6,773 bases of DNA from Omnitrophica bacterium RBG_13_46_9 (GCA_001804045.1 MHFD01000001.1:8068-14840), one strand, 5' to 3'. Counted from the stretch's first letter, positions 1 to 5,361 are shown. Translations and numbers: made by a program. Notes: generated by a model from the letters alone, not told the origin.

Positions 1-1587
1 CGGCGGGGCACGCTGTATTACGAAAACAACGCATTACATATCGTCAAGACCGACATCCCCAAGCCCTCCACGGGCTCGCCCGAGGAGACCGACACCATGA
101 TACTGGCATTATGGCATGAGCTGGATGAGGGCGCCATAACGGTCGAAAAAGCGGGCTTGAAAATCATCGAGGAGATATTGCCCCATTTCGCGTACTCGGA
201 AGAGACGATGCTCGCCACGCCGACTGTTATCGCCATACTGAGAGAAGCGATAGCCGAAGGGCCGGAGCGGTTCGAGAAGATTTTCATGAGAGAAGCGGCA
301 GATATTTTGGATAGGCACAGCAAGGCTGCAGAGCAGACAGGCCTTAGAGAGGAATTGAGGACATTAATATATAATATGGCTACCTATATGGTATTTGACG
401 CGATTCACGAATGGTATGTTACGCTTAAGCTAACCACCGAAGAGCTAAGAAGAGAATATGATCTGCGACATGACGTATCTTTATACGTAGAAAAAATCGC
501 TAACTTAAAAAATAACGATTCGAAAGAGGGGAGAAAAATAACCGAAGTTTCGAACCGCCTCAGTTCCTATATAGCATTAGAGAGACGATACGCAGAAAGG
601 GTAGGGAATAATTTTGAAAACTTGAATAATTTAGCGCATCTTTTTAGACGAGGCTATAGAAAACTATATGAGACGATGGCGTTCATCGGCAGTGATAAAA
701 CTAAAAAAGAAAATATAGAATTAGGTATAAGCCATTTAGAGCATTTTTTGACTAAACCGGAAACTGTTGTTATTGTTCTTGGGTATATTTTCTTAAATAA
801 TTTGTCAGAGAAAGAAGGCATCTTTACAGAAATAGGAGAGGAGAGTATTAAATTTGAAGCTAGTAAACAAGATTACACTTATGATTCTATGGTAAAAGAA
901 GTTAAAGCATCACTTGAACTCCATAACTCGATTATGGGCCTGAAAGACATTACTCGTGAAGAATGCGCAACTCAAACCGCAGAACTTGAGGAAAAAGCAA
1001 GAGAGTACCAAAAAACTGGCCAGAGCCTTATCCTCTACGCCGATGACCTCCTTGAAAACGTGGCGGTGCTTGACCTGGAGAGCACGATAAGGACCCTTGC
1101 CACAAGGCACAGCGTGTTGCAGGAAGGTAAGATTGTCCTCTTTGCAAGGAACGCGGCAAACGCAGGCATTGTGGAAAGGATGATACGCCGCGCTAACACA
1201 GGAATAGAGATTTTCACTATTTTAAGGGCTGAGCTCGAGACGCGAAAGAGCCTGAACGGCAGCGAGGCGAAGGAAGTAGAAAGCGTTATCGAGCTTGCCC
1301 GGGCAAAAGGCGCGCGCGATATTTTAGCGCTCGTAAAAGGGCCTACCGGTGAGCCGGAAAACCTCGTGGATATTTCGGGCAGGTTGAAAGTACCCATAGT
1401 CATTGTAGGGACAGAGAAGGGGCTCTACTCTTTCGCGCAGGCGCTGTCGCAGGCCATAAGGATTAAGACCGAAGACGGCAAAAACGGCTGGCTTGTCCTC
1501 TTGCCGCCGGTACGCGCATGGAGCGCGGAGATCGAGAAGGAGTTCCGGGAATACCAGCGCTCACTGCAGATCTTACAGGCAGCGTAA
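1..1587 (+). CDS. C-terminal part of a large unrecognised protein
   Basis: The reading frame is open from base 1 to the TAA at 1585-1587, so the true start lies upstream and 528 residues of C-terminus are visible. The first in-frame ATG at 97 has no convincing ribosome site before it, and the frame before it reads as ordinary protein, so I do not treat it as the start. I recognise no catalytic family. The first ~120 residues and the stretch from about residue 130 to 350 look mainly helical, rich in Glu, Lys and Arg, and partly coiled-coil-like. From about residue 345 the sequence alternates hydrophobic strands and helices (KIVLFARNA, ARDILALVKG, VPIVIVGTEKG, GWLVLLPP), suggesting an alpha/beta Rossmann-like domain. 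There is no membrane segment in the visible part. Base composition changes sharply inside the gene: hand-counted 60-base blocks give about 28% GC at 481-540, 32% at 721-780 and 60% at 1261-1320. Coding status is near certain; function is unknown. Confidence 0.85.
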   Translation, partial: RRGTLYYENNALHIVKTDIPKPSTGSPEETDTMILALWHELDEGAITVEKAGLKIIEEILPHFAYSEETMLATPTVIAILREAIAEGPERFEKIFMREAADILDRHSKAAEQTGLREELRTLIYNMATYMVFDAIHEWYVTLKLTTEELRREYDLRHDVSLYVEKIANLKNNDSKEGRKITEVSNRLSSYIALERRYAERVGNNFENLNNLAHLFRRGYRKLYETMAFIGSDKTKKENIELGISHLEHFLTKPETVVIVLGYIFLNNLSEKEGIFTEIGEESIKFEASKQDYTYDSMVKEVKASLELHNSIMGLKDITREECATQTAELEEKAREYQKTGQSLILYADDLLENVAVLDLESTIRTLATRHSVLQEGKIVLFARNAANAGIVERMIRRANTGIEIFTILRAELETRKSLNGSEAKEVESVIELARAKGARDILALVKGPTGEPENLVDISGRLKVPIVIVGTEKGLYSFAQALSQAIRIKTEDGKNGWLVLLPPVRAWSAEIEKEFREYQRSLQILQAA

Positions 1588-1609
1588 TACACGCCAAATG
1601 CACACGTTA

Positions 1610-1651
1610 CGTAGGACGTAGGACGTCCGCTCCCTTCGGTCGCTTGGACGT
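1610..1651. repeat. Heptamer repeat with hairpin after the first gene
   Basis: Two perfect CGTAGGA units (1610-1616, 1617-1623) are followed by the variant CGTCCGC (1624-1630). ACGTCC at 1623-1628 can pair with GGACGT at 1646-1651 across a 17-base loop containing CTTCGG. No T-run follows on the plus strand (the next bases are TGAAAAAAT), so it is not a standard terminator for the upstream gene. It belongs to the CGTCC heptamer family also found at 3935-3987, 5152-5179 and 5503-5550. Confidence 0.6.
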
Positions 1652-1660
1652 TGAAAAAAT

Positions 1661-1824
1661 GGAAAAAATGGGGACGGTTCTCTCTAACCTATGATCAAAA
1701 CGTAAGTTACGATTTAATTCTCGTGTTTATTTATCTAAGTTAATCAAATTAGGAGAAATATGGCAGAATTAATATATAACTTCATGCAAACAAAGAAGAT
1801 GCAGAGAACCGTCCCCCATTTTCC
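1661..1824 (+). mobile_element. Family A element, copy 1 (MITE-like, inverted ends)
   Basis: The left end at 1661-1683 (GGAAAAAATGGGG then ACGGTTCTCT) and the right end at 1803-1824 read on the opposite strand (GGAAAATGGGGG then ACGGTTCTCT) match except for small A- and G-run length differences, giving terminal inverted repeats of about 22 bp. Bases 1670-1790 match 3518-3638 without gaps at 114 of 121 positions. The interior contains the near-palindrome CGTAAGTTACG and, near the right end, AGGAG followed by ATG at 1760, which opens a 50-codon frame to 1912 that reads through the right end. No transposase is encoded and no target-site duplication is visible, so it would have to move in trans. 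The size and structure fit a miniature inverted-repeat element or a REP-like element mobilised by a Y1-type transposase elsewhere; that link is inference. Confidence 0.6.
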
Positions 1825-1933
1825 AGGCACGCTGCGATATGATAAGAACATTAAAATGAATTATGCGAGCAGTGATTTTGATGCGATAATCAAAAGCGAG
1901 ATATCAGAATAATTTTTTTAGTTAATCTAGAAA

Positions 1934-1963
1934 CGGTTCTCGCGCTGAGTTTAGATATGTCCC
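1934..1963 (+). repeat. Family B repeat, copy 1
   Basis: A 30-base unit starting CGGTTCTCGC and ending TGTCCC. It aligns without gaps to the copies at 2702-2731 and 3748-3777 (24 of 30 identities to the latter). It lies upstream of the transglutaminase-like gene and shares the CGGTTCTC core with the ends of family A. A run of eight G follows shortly after, at 1982-1989. Confidence 0.5.
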
Positions 1964-2059
1964 GGTCGCAACAGCACGAATGGGGGGGGCATTGAAAATC
2001 GGGAGTGATTGAACAGGAATTCTGAAGCGAGCGAGAGAGTAAATTATGGGTTATTTTGT

Positions 2060-2689
2060 ATGGATTTATTAAAAATAATATTAAGTATCGCGATAATGGT
2101 AAACTGTGCGAATTACGTCTATGCAAATGACTTTGAAGCCATGGTAAAAGCAAGGTCTGATGAAGTTGTTAAAGGATGCGATACATTCGAAGAGAAAGCG
2201 CGAACTTTACGACAGTATGTTCATGATAAGATGTTGTTGCCTGATTCGCGTCTCAAGCCGGACGGAACAACGCTCAGGCCGGAAGATATATATCCCTTGA
2301 ATACGCTACAGAGGGTCGACTGTGGATGGGGCGGCTGGTGCGACCAGCAGGTAGCGGTTTTTATGCATTTTGCACAAAAACAAGGCATTACAACAAGAAT
2401 GGTGTTTTTGTTCAAGAAGGGTAGTCAAAATTCATGCCACACAATTACAGAGGCCTTAGAAGGTGATAGATGGGTTATTGTTGATCCTATGTTCAATCTC
2501 GAACTAATAAACCATGATGGGAAGATGGCATCACGCGATGATATAGCAAACGACTTTAACATAATACGAAATCCTCCTACAGTTAAACAATTGGCTAAAA
2601 AAGAACCACGATGGGAAAACGATGAGGAATGGCTAAAAATATATTCCAATCCTGTATCGATAAAATTTGTTCTTGAAGGAGAGAAATAG
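2060..2689 (+). CDS. Exported transglutaminase-like protein
   Basis: A 209-residue protein of the transglutaminase/papain-like fold. The Cys-His-Asp triad is readable: Cys94 in GGWCDQQ, His127 in SCHTITEAL and Asp142 in WVIVDPMFN, with usual spacing and the Trp-rich loop before the Cys. Bacterial members of this superfamily act as proteases, amidases or cross-linkers; the substrate here cannot be read from sequence. The first 22 residues form a signal peptide (Lys5, hydrophobic core LLKIILSIAIMV, cleavage after VYA), so the enzyme should act in the periplasm or outside. I chose ATG 2060 because it starts exactly at this signal peptide. A TTG at 2009 in the same frame would add 17 polar residues; it follows GGGAG (2001-2005) by only 3 bases, and no good ribosome site precedes 2060, so the start is uncertain. 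The gene stands alone, between family B repeats at 1934 and 2702. It is short, with essentially only the core domain. Confidence 0.8.
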   Translation: MDLLKIILSIAIMVNCANYVYANDFEAMVKARSDEVVKGCDTFEEKARTLRQYVHDKMLLPDSRLKPDGTTLRPEDIYPLNTLQRVDCGWGGWCDQQVAVFMHFAQKQGITTRMVFLFKKGSQNSCHTITEALEGDRWVIVDPMFNLELINHDGKMASRDDIANDFNIIRNPPTVKQLAKKEPRWENDEEWLKIYSNPVSIKFVLEGEK

Positions 2690-2701
2690 GAAATCCCGAT
2701 C

Positions 2702-2731
2702 CGGTTCTCGCAGCAAACCTACACCTGTCCC
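2702..2731 (+). repeat. Family B repeat, copy 2
   Basis: A 30-base unit CGGTTCTCGC to CACCTGTCCC, beginning 13 bases after the stop of the transglutaminase-like gene. It matches the copy at 3748-3777 at 26 of 30 positions, in the same orientation. With copy 1 at 1934 it brackets that gene in direct orientation. Confidence 0.5.
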
Positions 2732-2736
2732 TTTGT

Positions 2737-2763
2737 TAGCTCATAGCTCTTAGGTCGTAGGGA
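2737..2763. repeat. Imperfect heptamer array
   Basis: Four units in phase: TAGCTCA, TAGCTCT, TAGGTCG, then TAGGGA. This is the opposite-strand sense of the TATGAGC/TACGAGC heptamers at 3886-3916 and 4033-4070. It lies between the transglutaminase-like gene and the toxin promoter. Confidence 0.5.
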
Positions 2764-2821
2764 TACTGATATTGGTCCCTAAGACTAGAATGTTAGGAAG
2801 AAAAAAGCCTGATATAATGTA

Positions 2822-2857
2822 TTGACAATGTACATACAAATATGGCATACTTATAAT
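2822..2857 (+). promoter_or_regulatory. Promoter of the toxin-antitoxin operon
   Basis: Two overlapping sigma70-type readings exist. TTGACA (2822-2827) with an 18-base spacer gives CATACT (2846-2851). TGTACA (2829-2834) with a 17-base spacer gives the consensus TATAAT (2852-2857). Either would give a leader of roughly 10-16 bases. The palindrome ATGTACAT (2828-2835) and two CATAC repeats (2833-2837, 2846-2850) lie inside the promoter, which is where an autoregulatory antitoxin would bind. Operator identity is inference. Confidence 0.6.
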
Positions 2858-2873
2858 GAGAAATGGGTAGGCA

Positions 2874-3143
2874 ATGCGTCTTAATAGATTTGAATGGGAT
2901 AACGTAAATAGTGATCATATAAATTACCATAATATTCAATCTTACGAAGTTGAAGAAGTTATTTTATTTGATAAGGCTATTTATGATAAAGCCCGAGATC
3001 ATAGATTCATCGCATGGGGCATAACTGAAAACGGAAGATATTTAATGATAGTACTCAAATACAAAGGGCAAGGGTTGGTGAGAGTCATTACCGCAAGAGA
3101 AATGACCGAGCGTGAAAAACATAATTATAAAAGGAGAAAGTGA
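2874..3143 (+). CDS. brnT: BrnT-family toxin (ribonuclease)
   Basis: An 89-residue protein, the usual length for the BrnT/DUF497 family of RelE-like ribonuclease toxins that cut RNA and halt growth when not held by their antitoxin. Family marks in order are FEWD near the N-terminus (residues 6-9), a helix at about 19-32 corresponding to the family's KHGVSFEEA segment, RFIAWGITENGRYLMIV (44-60) forming the central strands, and the basic C-terminal signature VRVITAREMTEREKHNYK (69-86). The order toxin then antitoxin is typical for this family. ATG 2874 is the only start preserving FEWD near the N-terminus; the ribosome site is weak (GGG at 2865-2867). The antitoxin gene starts 6 bases after its stop. 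The intact ORF and conserved signature suggest a functional toxin. Confidence 0.85.
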   Translation: MRLNRFEWDNVNSDHINYHNIQSYEVEEVILFDKAIYDKARDHRFIAWGITENGRYLMIVLKYKGQGLVRVITAREMTEREKHNYKRRK

Positions 3144-3149
3144 CCATAA

Positions 3150-3503
3150 ATGAAGAAGAAGATGCCACATTTTAAATCTGAAAAAGAAGAAGCTGAGTTC
3201 TGGAGAAAAAATAGTCCTCTGGATTATCCCGATGAATTTAAGGAAGTTAAAACTCCTTTTCAGTTCAGCGTTGAATTTCTTAAGAAAATGGCGGAAGAAC
3301 ACAGGGAAAAGAAGAAGTCCGTTACATTAAGAATTGAGCCAAGTCATATTTATATAACAAAAATCATTGCTAAATACCAAGGCGATTATTACCAAGCATT
3401 ATTCAGAAAATGGATTATGCAGGGCATTAGAGGAGAGCTTTTACATAATCCAAAAATCAAGCAAAGTATTAGAGCAAGTAACATTCATTTGTTAAACAGA
3501 TGA
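3150..3503 (+). CDS. CopG/BrnA-type antitoxin of the BrnT toxin
   Basis: A 117-residue partner of the BrnT-like toxin. The N-terminus (residues 4-26) has the CopG-antitoxin signature KMPHFKSEKEEAEFW followed by SPLDY, known from antitoxins paired with BrnT-type toxins. The C-terminal half fits a ribbon-helix-helix DNA-binding fold: strand SVTLRIE (57-63), then a helix about 65-78 and a second helix about 79-93 ending WIMQGI. By family precedent it binds and neutralises the toxin, and the complex represses the shared promoter at 2822-2857. AAGGAG (3131-3136) lies 13 bases before ATG 3150, rather far; ATG 3162 is a less likely alternative because it cuts into the signature. Classical BrnA proteins belong to a different Pfam family, so I leave the symbol blank. 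The tail after residue 94 is longer than the fold needs. Confidence 0.82.
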   Translation: MKKKMPHFKSEKEEAEFWRKNSPLDYPDEFKEVKTPFQFSVEFLKKMAEEHREKKKSVTLRIEPSHIYITKIIAKYQGDYYQALFRKWIMQGIRGELLHNPKIKQSIRASNIHLLNR

Positions 3504-3517
3504 TTGTTTAAAAAAAT

Positions 3518-3638
3518 GGGGACGGTTCTATCTAACCTATTATCAAAACGTAAGTTACGATTTAATTCTCGTATTTATTTATCAAAATTAATCAAATTAG
3601 GAAAAATATGGCAGAATTAATACATAACTTCATGCAAA
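3518..3638 (+). mobile_element. Family A element, copy 2 (no right inverted end)
   Basis: Ungapped match to 1670-1790 with 7 differences in 121 bases, beginning GGGGACGGTTCT just after the antitoxin stop. It keeps the CGTAAGTTACG centre and the ATG at 3608, with a weakened ribosome site (AGGAA instead of AGGAG). Copy 1 goes on to a right inverted end; here a third, directly oriented copy begins at 3649 instead. Orientation is the same as copy 1. Confidence 0.6.
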
Positions 3639-3648
3639 TAGGAAGAGA

Positions 3649-3703
3649 GGGGACGGTTCTCTCTAACCTATTATTAAATCGTAAGTTACGATTTAATTCT
3701 CGT
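3649..3703 (+). mobile_element. Family A element, copy 3 (truncated)
   Basis: Starts GGGGACGGTTCTCTCTAACC and matches the first 55 bases of copy 2 with 3 differences, then diverges after TCTCGT. It is arranged head-to-tail with copy 2. Its centre is a perfect 25-base palindrome (3673-3697), unlike the imperfect version in the other copies. Confidence 0.55.
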
Positions 3704-3722
3704 CTGGTTATTTTATTTAATG

Positions 3723-3748
3723 AGACTCCCGGGACAGACTCCCGGGAC
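3723..3748 (+). repeat. 13-bp perfect tandem duplication
   Basis: AGACTCCCGGGAC occurs twice back to back (3723-3735 and 3736-3748), each containing the palindrome TCCCGGGA. The second copy runs into the family B repeat. It could be a scar of repeat-mediated duplication. Confidence 0.7.
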
Positions 3749-3777
3749 GGTTCTCGCGGTGAACTTACACCTGTCCC
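3748..3777 (+). repeat. Family B repeat, copy 3
   Basis: A 30-base unit CGGTTCTCGC to CACCTGTCCC, the best match to a family consensus. It is enclosed by CGGGACGG (3743-3750) and CCGTCCCG (3777-3784), an 8-bp perfect inverted pair, so this copy can form a stem with a 26-base loop. It sits downstream of the tandem family A copies. Confidence 0.5.
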
Positions 3778-3800
3778 CGTCCCGAACTTGTAAAATCGGA

Positions 3801-3880
3801 GGTTTCTTAAGGTTTCTTGATGTTTCTTAAGGTTTCTTAAGGTTGCTTTTTCGTATTTGCAACCTCCCGAAACTTCCCCT
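3801..3880. repeat. Decamer array plus GTTGC hairpin
   Basis: Four 10-base units in exact phase: GGTTTCTTAA, GGTTTCTTGA, TGTTTCTTAA, GGTTTCTTAA (3801-3840). They are followed by GGTTGC (3841-3846), a loop TTTTTCGTATTT, and GCAACC (3859-3864), then CTCCCGAAACTTCCCC. GGAGGTTTC (3798-3806) is complementary, with one mismatch, to GAAACTTCC (3870-3878), so the decamers lie within a larger stem-loop. The inner hairpin with the same loop start recurs at 5235-5255. Confidence 0.6.
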
Positions 3881-4070
3881 ATTACCTATGAGCTATGAGC
3901 CAAGAGCTATGAGCTAATAACGTGCTATAACGAAACGTCCCACGTCCTAGCGAGCGAAGCGAGCGGACGTCCCACGTCCCACGTAGCGTGCTATAACCAT
4001 GCATGCAACCTCCCGAAACTTCCCCTACTACCTACGACCTATGAGCCATGAGCTACGAGCCAAGAGCTAC
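3859..4070. repeat. Duplicated block of GCAACC lead plus heptamer arrays
   Basis: The segment GCAACCTCCCGAAACTTCCC occurs at 3859 and again at 4005, 146 bases apart, each time followed by CTAYTACCTAY and a heptamer array. The first array is 3886-3916 (CTATGAG twice, CCAAGAG, CTATGAG); the second is 4033-4070 (TACGACC, TATGAGC, CATGAGC, TACGAGC, CAAGAGC). Between them are ACGTCCC-type heptamers (3935-3948, 3967-3987) around the near-palindrome GCGAGCGAAGCGAGCG, and two copies of CGTGCTATAAC (3921, 3988). No open frame of note runs through here. A third, shorter version of the block is at 5308-5349. Confidence 0.6.
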
Positions 4071-4073
4071 CTC

Positions 4074-4101
4074 TTGACAATAGGCGACCCCGTGTTATAA
4101 T
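4074..4101 (+). promoter_or_regulatory. Strong sigma70-type promoter of the phosphoesterase gene
   Basis: TTGACA (4074-4079), a 16-base spacer and TATAAT (4096-4101), with TG one base before the -10 (extended -10). Both hexamers are full consensus. Transcription should start near 4108, leaving about 18 bases of leader. The ribosome site AAGAGG (4113-4118) is 7 bases before ATG 4126. The heptamer array ends 3 bases upstream of the -35. Confidence 0.8.
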
Positions 4102-4125
4102 TGAAGGTGCTTAAGAGGCATTTAT

Positions 4126-5079
4126 ATGAAAACAAAGAGATTTTTAAAGTGGCTCATAGCCATATTCGTAGCAATCAACGTGTACTCGTTGATACCAATA
4201 GCCTCATTCTACCTTAAAAAATCTTCGCCTGTCAAAATGGTAAACGGGATGGTCGTGGAAAAATTAAAAGGTAATACCGACCCTTACTTCAGCTTCATCG
4301 TCATTAGCGATACCGGAAGCGGCCTTTTCCTAAACGAGGCGTCCACGTTGAAATTGGTATCACGGATTAACAGGGAAGACAGGTTCAAGAAGATCCCCAT
4401 AGATTTTGTCATAAATGTGGGTGATGTTACGTTCAGGGGCAGGGAATCGCACTACGAGAATTATATGAAGATAAAGGAGATGATAAAGTTCCCCGTCATA
4501 GACGCGATAGGAAACCACGATAACGATTTTGATGACGGCTCTCGCGGTTTAGCGCTTTTTAATAAATATTGCGGGGCACAGGAGATCTCCTTTGCGGACA
4601 GAAACGCTTACTTCGTCGTCTTAGATAATAAAGACGGTGATTTAACGGAGGGTCAATTTAAACGGCTTGAAAATGAATTACGAAATGTCCAGGCATCATA
4701 TAAACACATCTTCATTTTTATGCATAAGCCACCCTTCAACCCATATCAGCAGGCCTGGTACAGGGTCGAGACTAATCCATGGAGCTATCGGTTTATGAAA
4801 CTATGTGAAAAGTATAATGTCAATATTGTCTTCTCTGGGCATGAGAATATAAGCAGGGTAGCCCGTTTTGGATCTGTCACCTATATTGTCTGCGGCGGGG
4901 GCGGCACAGTTCTTATCCAACCGTCTTCCGGAGGCGGATTTCTAAATTATATAGTGGTTAAGGTAAACAGGGATTACGTGGATTATGAGATTCGCAAGGT
5001 AAGCCCGCCTATTTGGGAATTCTTCGCATATTACATGTGGAAGGATCTTGTCTATTTTGTGCAGGGATTATTGAATTGA
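4126..5079 (+). CDS. Membrane-anchored calcineurin-like metallophosphoesterase, altered metal site
   Basis: A 317-residue protein. Residues 1-8 are basic and 9-30 (WLIAIFVAINVYSLIPIASF and beyond) form one hydrophobic segment without a clear cleavage site, so it is probably anchored in the inner membrane with the enzyme domain in the periplasm. The calcineurin-like motifs follow: ISDTG (Asp62), NVGDVTF (Asp100), IGNHDN (Asn130, His131), FMHKPPF (His200) and FSGHEN (His239). Motif one is Asp-x-Gly, as in purple acid phosphatases, not Asp-x-His. The Tyr of their GDxxY is Phe103, and the last His of GHxH is Asn241. The second metal site looks complete, but the first lacks usual ligands. The family hydrolyses phosphate mono- or diesters; the substrate is unknown. 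The C-terminus (about 296-317) is aromatic and hydrophobic and may touch the membrane. It is a single gene with its own strong promoter. Confidence 0.85.
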   Translation: MKTKRFLKWLIAIFVAINVYSLIPIASFYLKKSSPVKMVNGMVVEKLKGNTDPYFSFIVISDTGSGLFLNEASTLKLVSRINREDRFKKIPIDFVINVGDVTFRGRESHYENYMKIKEMIKFPVIDAIGNHDNDFDDGSRGLALFNKYCGAQEISFADRNAYFVVLDNKDGDLTEGQFKRLENELRNVQASYKHIFIFMHKPPFNPYQQAWYRVETNPWSYRFMKLCEKYNVNIVFSGHENISRVARFGSVTYIVCGGGGTVLIQPSSGGGFLNYIVVKVNRDYVDYEIRKVSPPIWEFFAYYMWKDLVYFVQGLLN

Positions 5080-5090
5080 CCCGCCTTTAT

Positions 5091-5121
5091 TAGCGTCTAG
5101 CGATTAGCGTCTAGCGTCTAG
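5091..5121. repeat. TAGCGTC heptamer array
   Basis: TAGCGTC, TAGCGAT, TAGCGTC, TAGCGTC and a partial TAG, in exact 7-base phase, starting 12 bases after the phosphoesterase stop. No T-run follows, so it is not a standard terminator. Confidence 0.65.
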
Positions 5122-5151
5122 AAAGCATGTTGCAATGACATTAACTCTAAT

Positions 5152-5179
5152 CGTCCTACGTCCAACGTCCTACGTAACG
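5152..5179. repeat. CGTCCTA heptamer array
   Basis: CGTCCTA, CGTCCAA, CGTCCTA, CGTAACG in exact 7-base phase. It is the opposite-strand sense of the CGTAGGA units at 1610-1623 and kin to the ACGTCCC units at 3935-3987. Confidence 0.65.
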
Positions 5180-5198
5180 CGCAAATAGTTAGTTTTAT

Positions 5199-5296
5199 GT
5201 TGCATAGGTTTCAAAGGTTTCATAGGTTGCAGATGTTGCTTTTTCGTTATGCAACCTTTGCAACTTTTAGCAACCTCTGCAACATTTGCAACCTCT
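5199..5296. repeat. Palindromic nonamer array (long hairpin)
   Basis: On the left are units of 9 bases: GTTGCATAG, GTTTCAAAG, GTTTCATAG, GTTGCAGAT, then GTTGC (5199-5239). After the loop TTTTTCGTTAT come GCAACCTTT, GCAACTTTTA, GCAACCTCT, GCAACATTT and GCAACCTCT (5251-5296). The right side is the approximate reverse complement of the left, so the whole array can fold into one long imperfect stem. The loop start matches that at 3847. It is non-coding: short frames through it are just the repeat read as codons. Confidence 0.7.
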
Positions 5297-5307
5297 AACT
5301 GCCTCAC

Positions 5308-5349
5308 GCAACCTCCCCCTATAACCTACTACCTACGAGCTAAGAGCTC
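5308..5349. repeat. Third copy of the GCAACCTCCC/heptamer block
   Basis: GCAACCTCCCC, then CTACTACCTACGAGC and TAAGAGCTC, a shortened relative of the blocks at 3859 and 4005. The order GCAACC-lead then ACCTAYGAGC heptamers is kept in all three. Confidence 0.5.
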
Positions 5350-5361
5350 GTTTGAGATTGA

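Noticed and set aside
1035..1403. 122-codon minus-strand open frame inside the first gene
   Set aside because: It is the antisense of a well-supported coding region; its sequence shows no recognisable domain.
1623..1651. Hairpin after the first gene as a rho-independent terminator
   Set aside because: The stem is only 6 bp with a 17-base loop, and an A-run rather than a T-run follows on the coding strand.
3608..3793. 61-codon open frame starting MAELIHNFMQ
   Set aside because: It runs from family A copy 2 through copy 3 and the 13-bp and 30-bp repeats in one accidental frame; its partner frame at 1760-1912 shares only the first ten codons. Treated as part of the repeat.
3801..4070. CRISPR array
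   Set aside because: Repeat units are 7-10 bases with no spacers of constant length, and there are no cas genes nearby.
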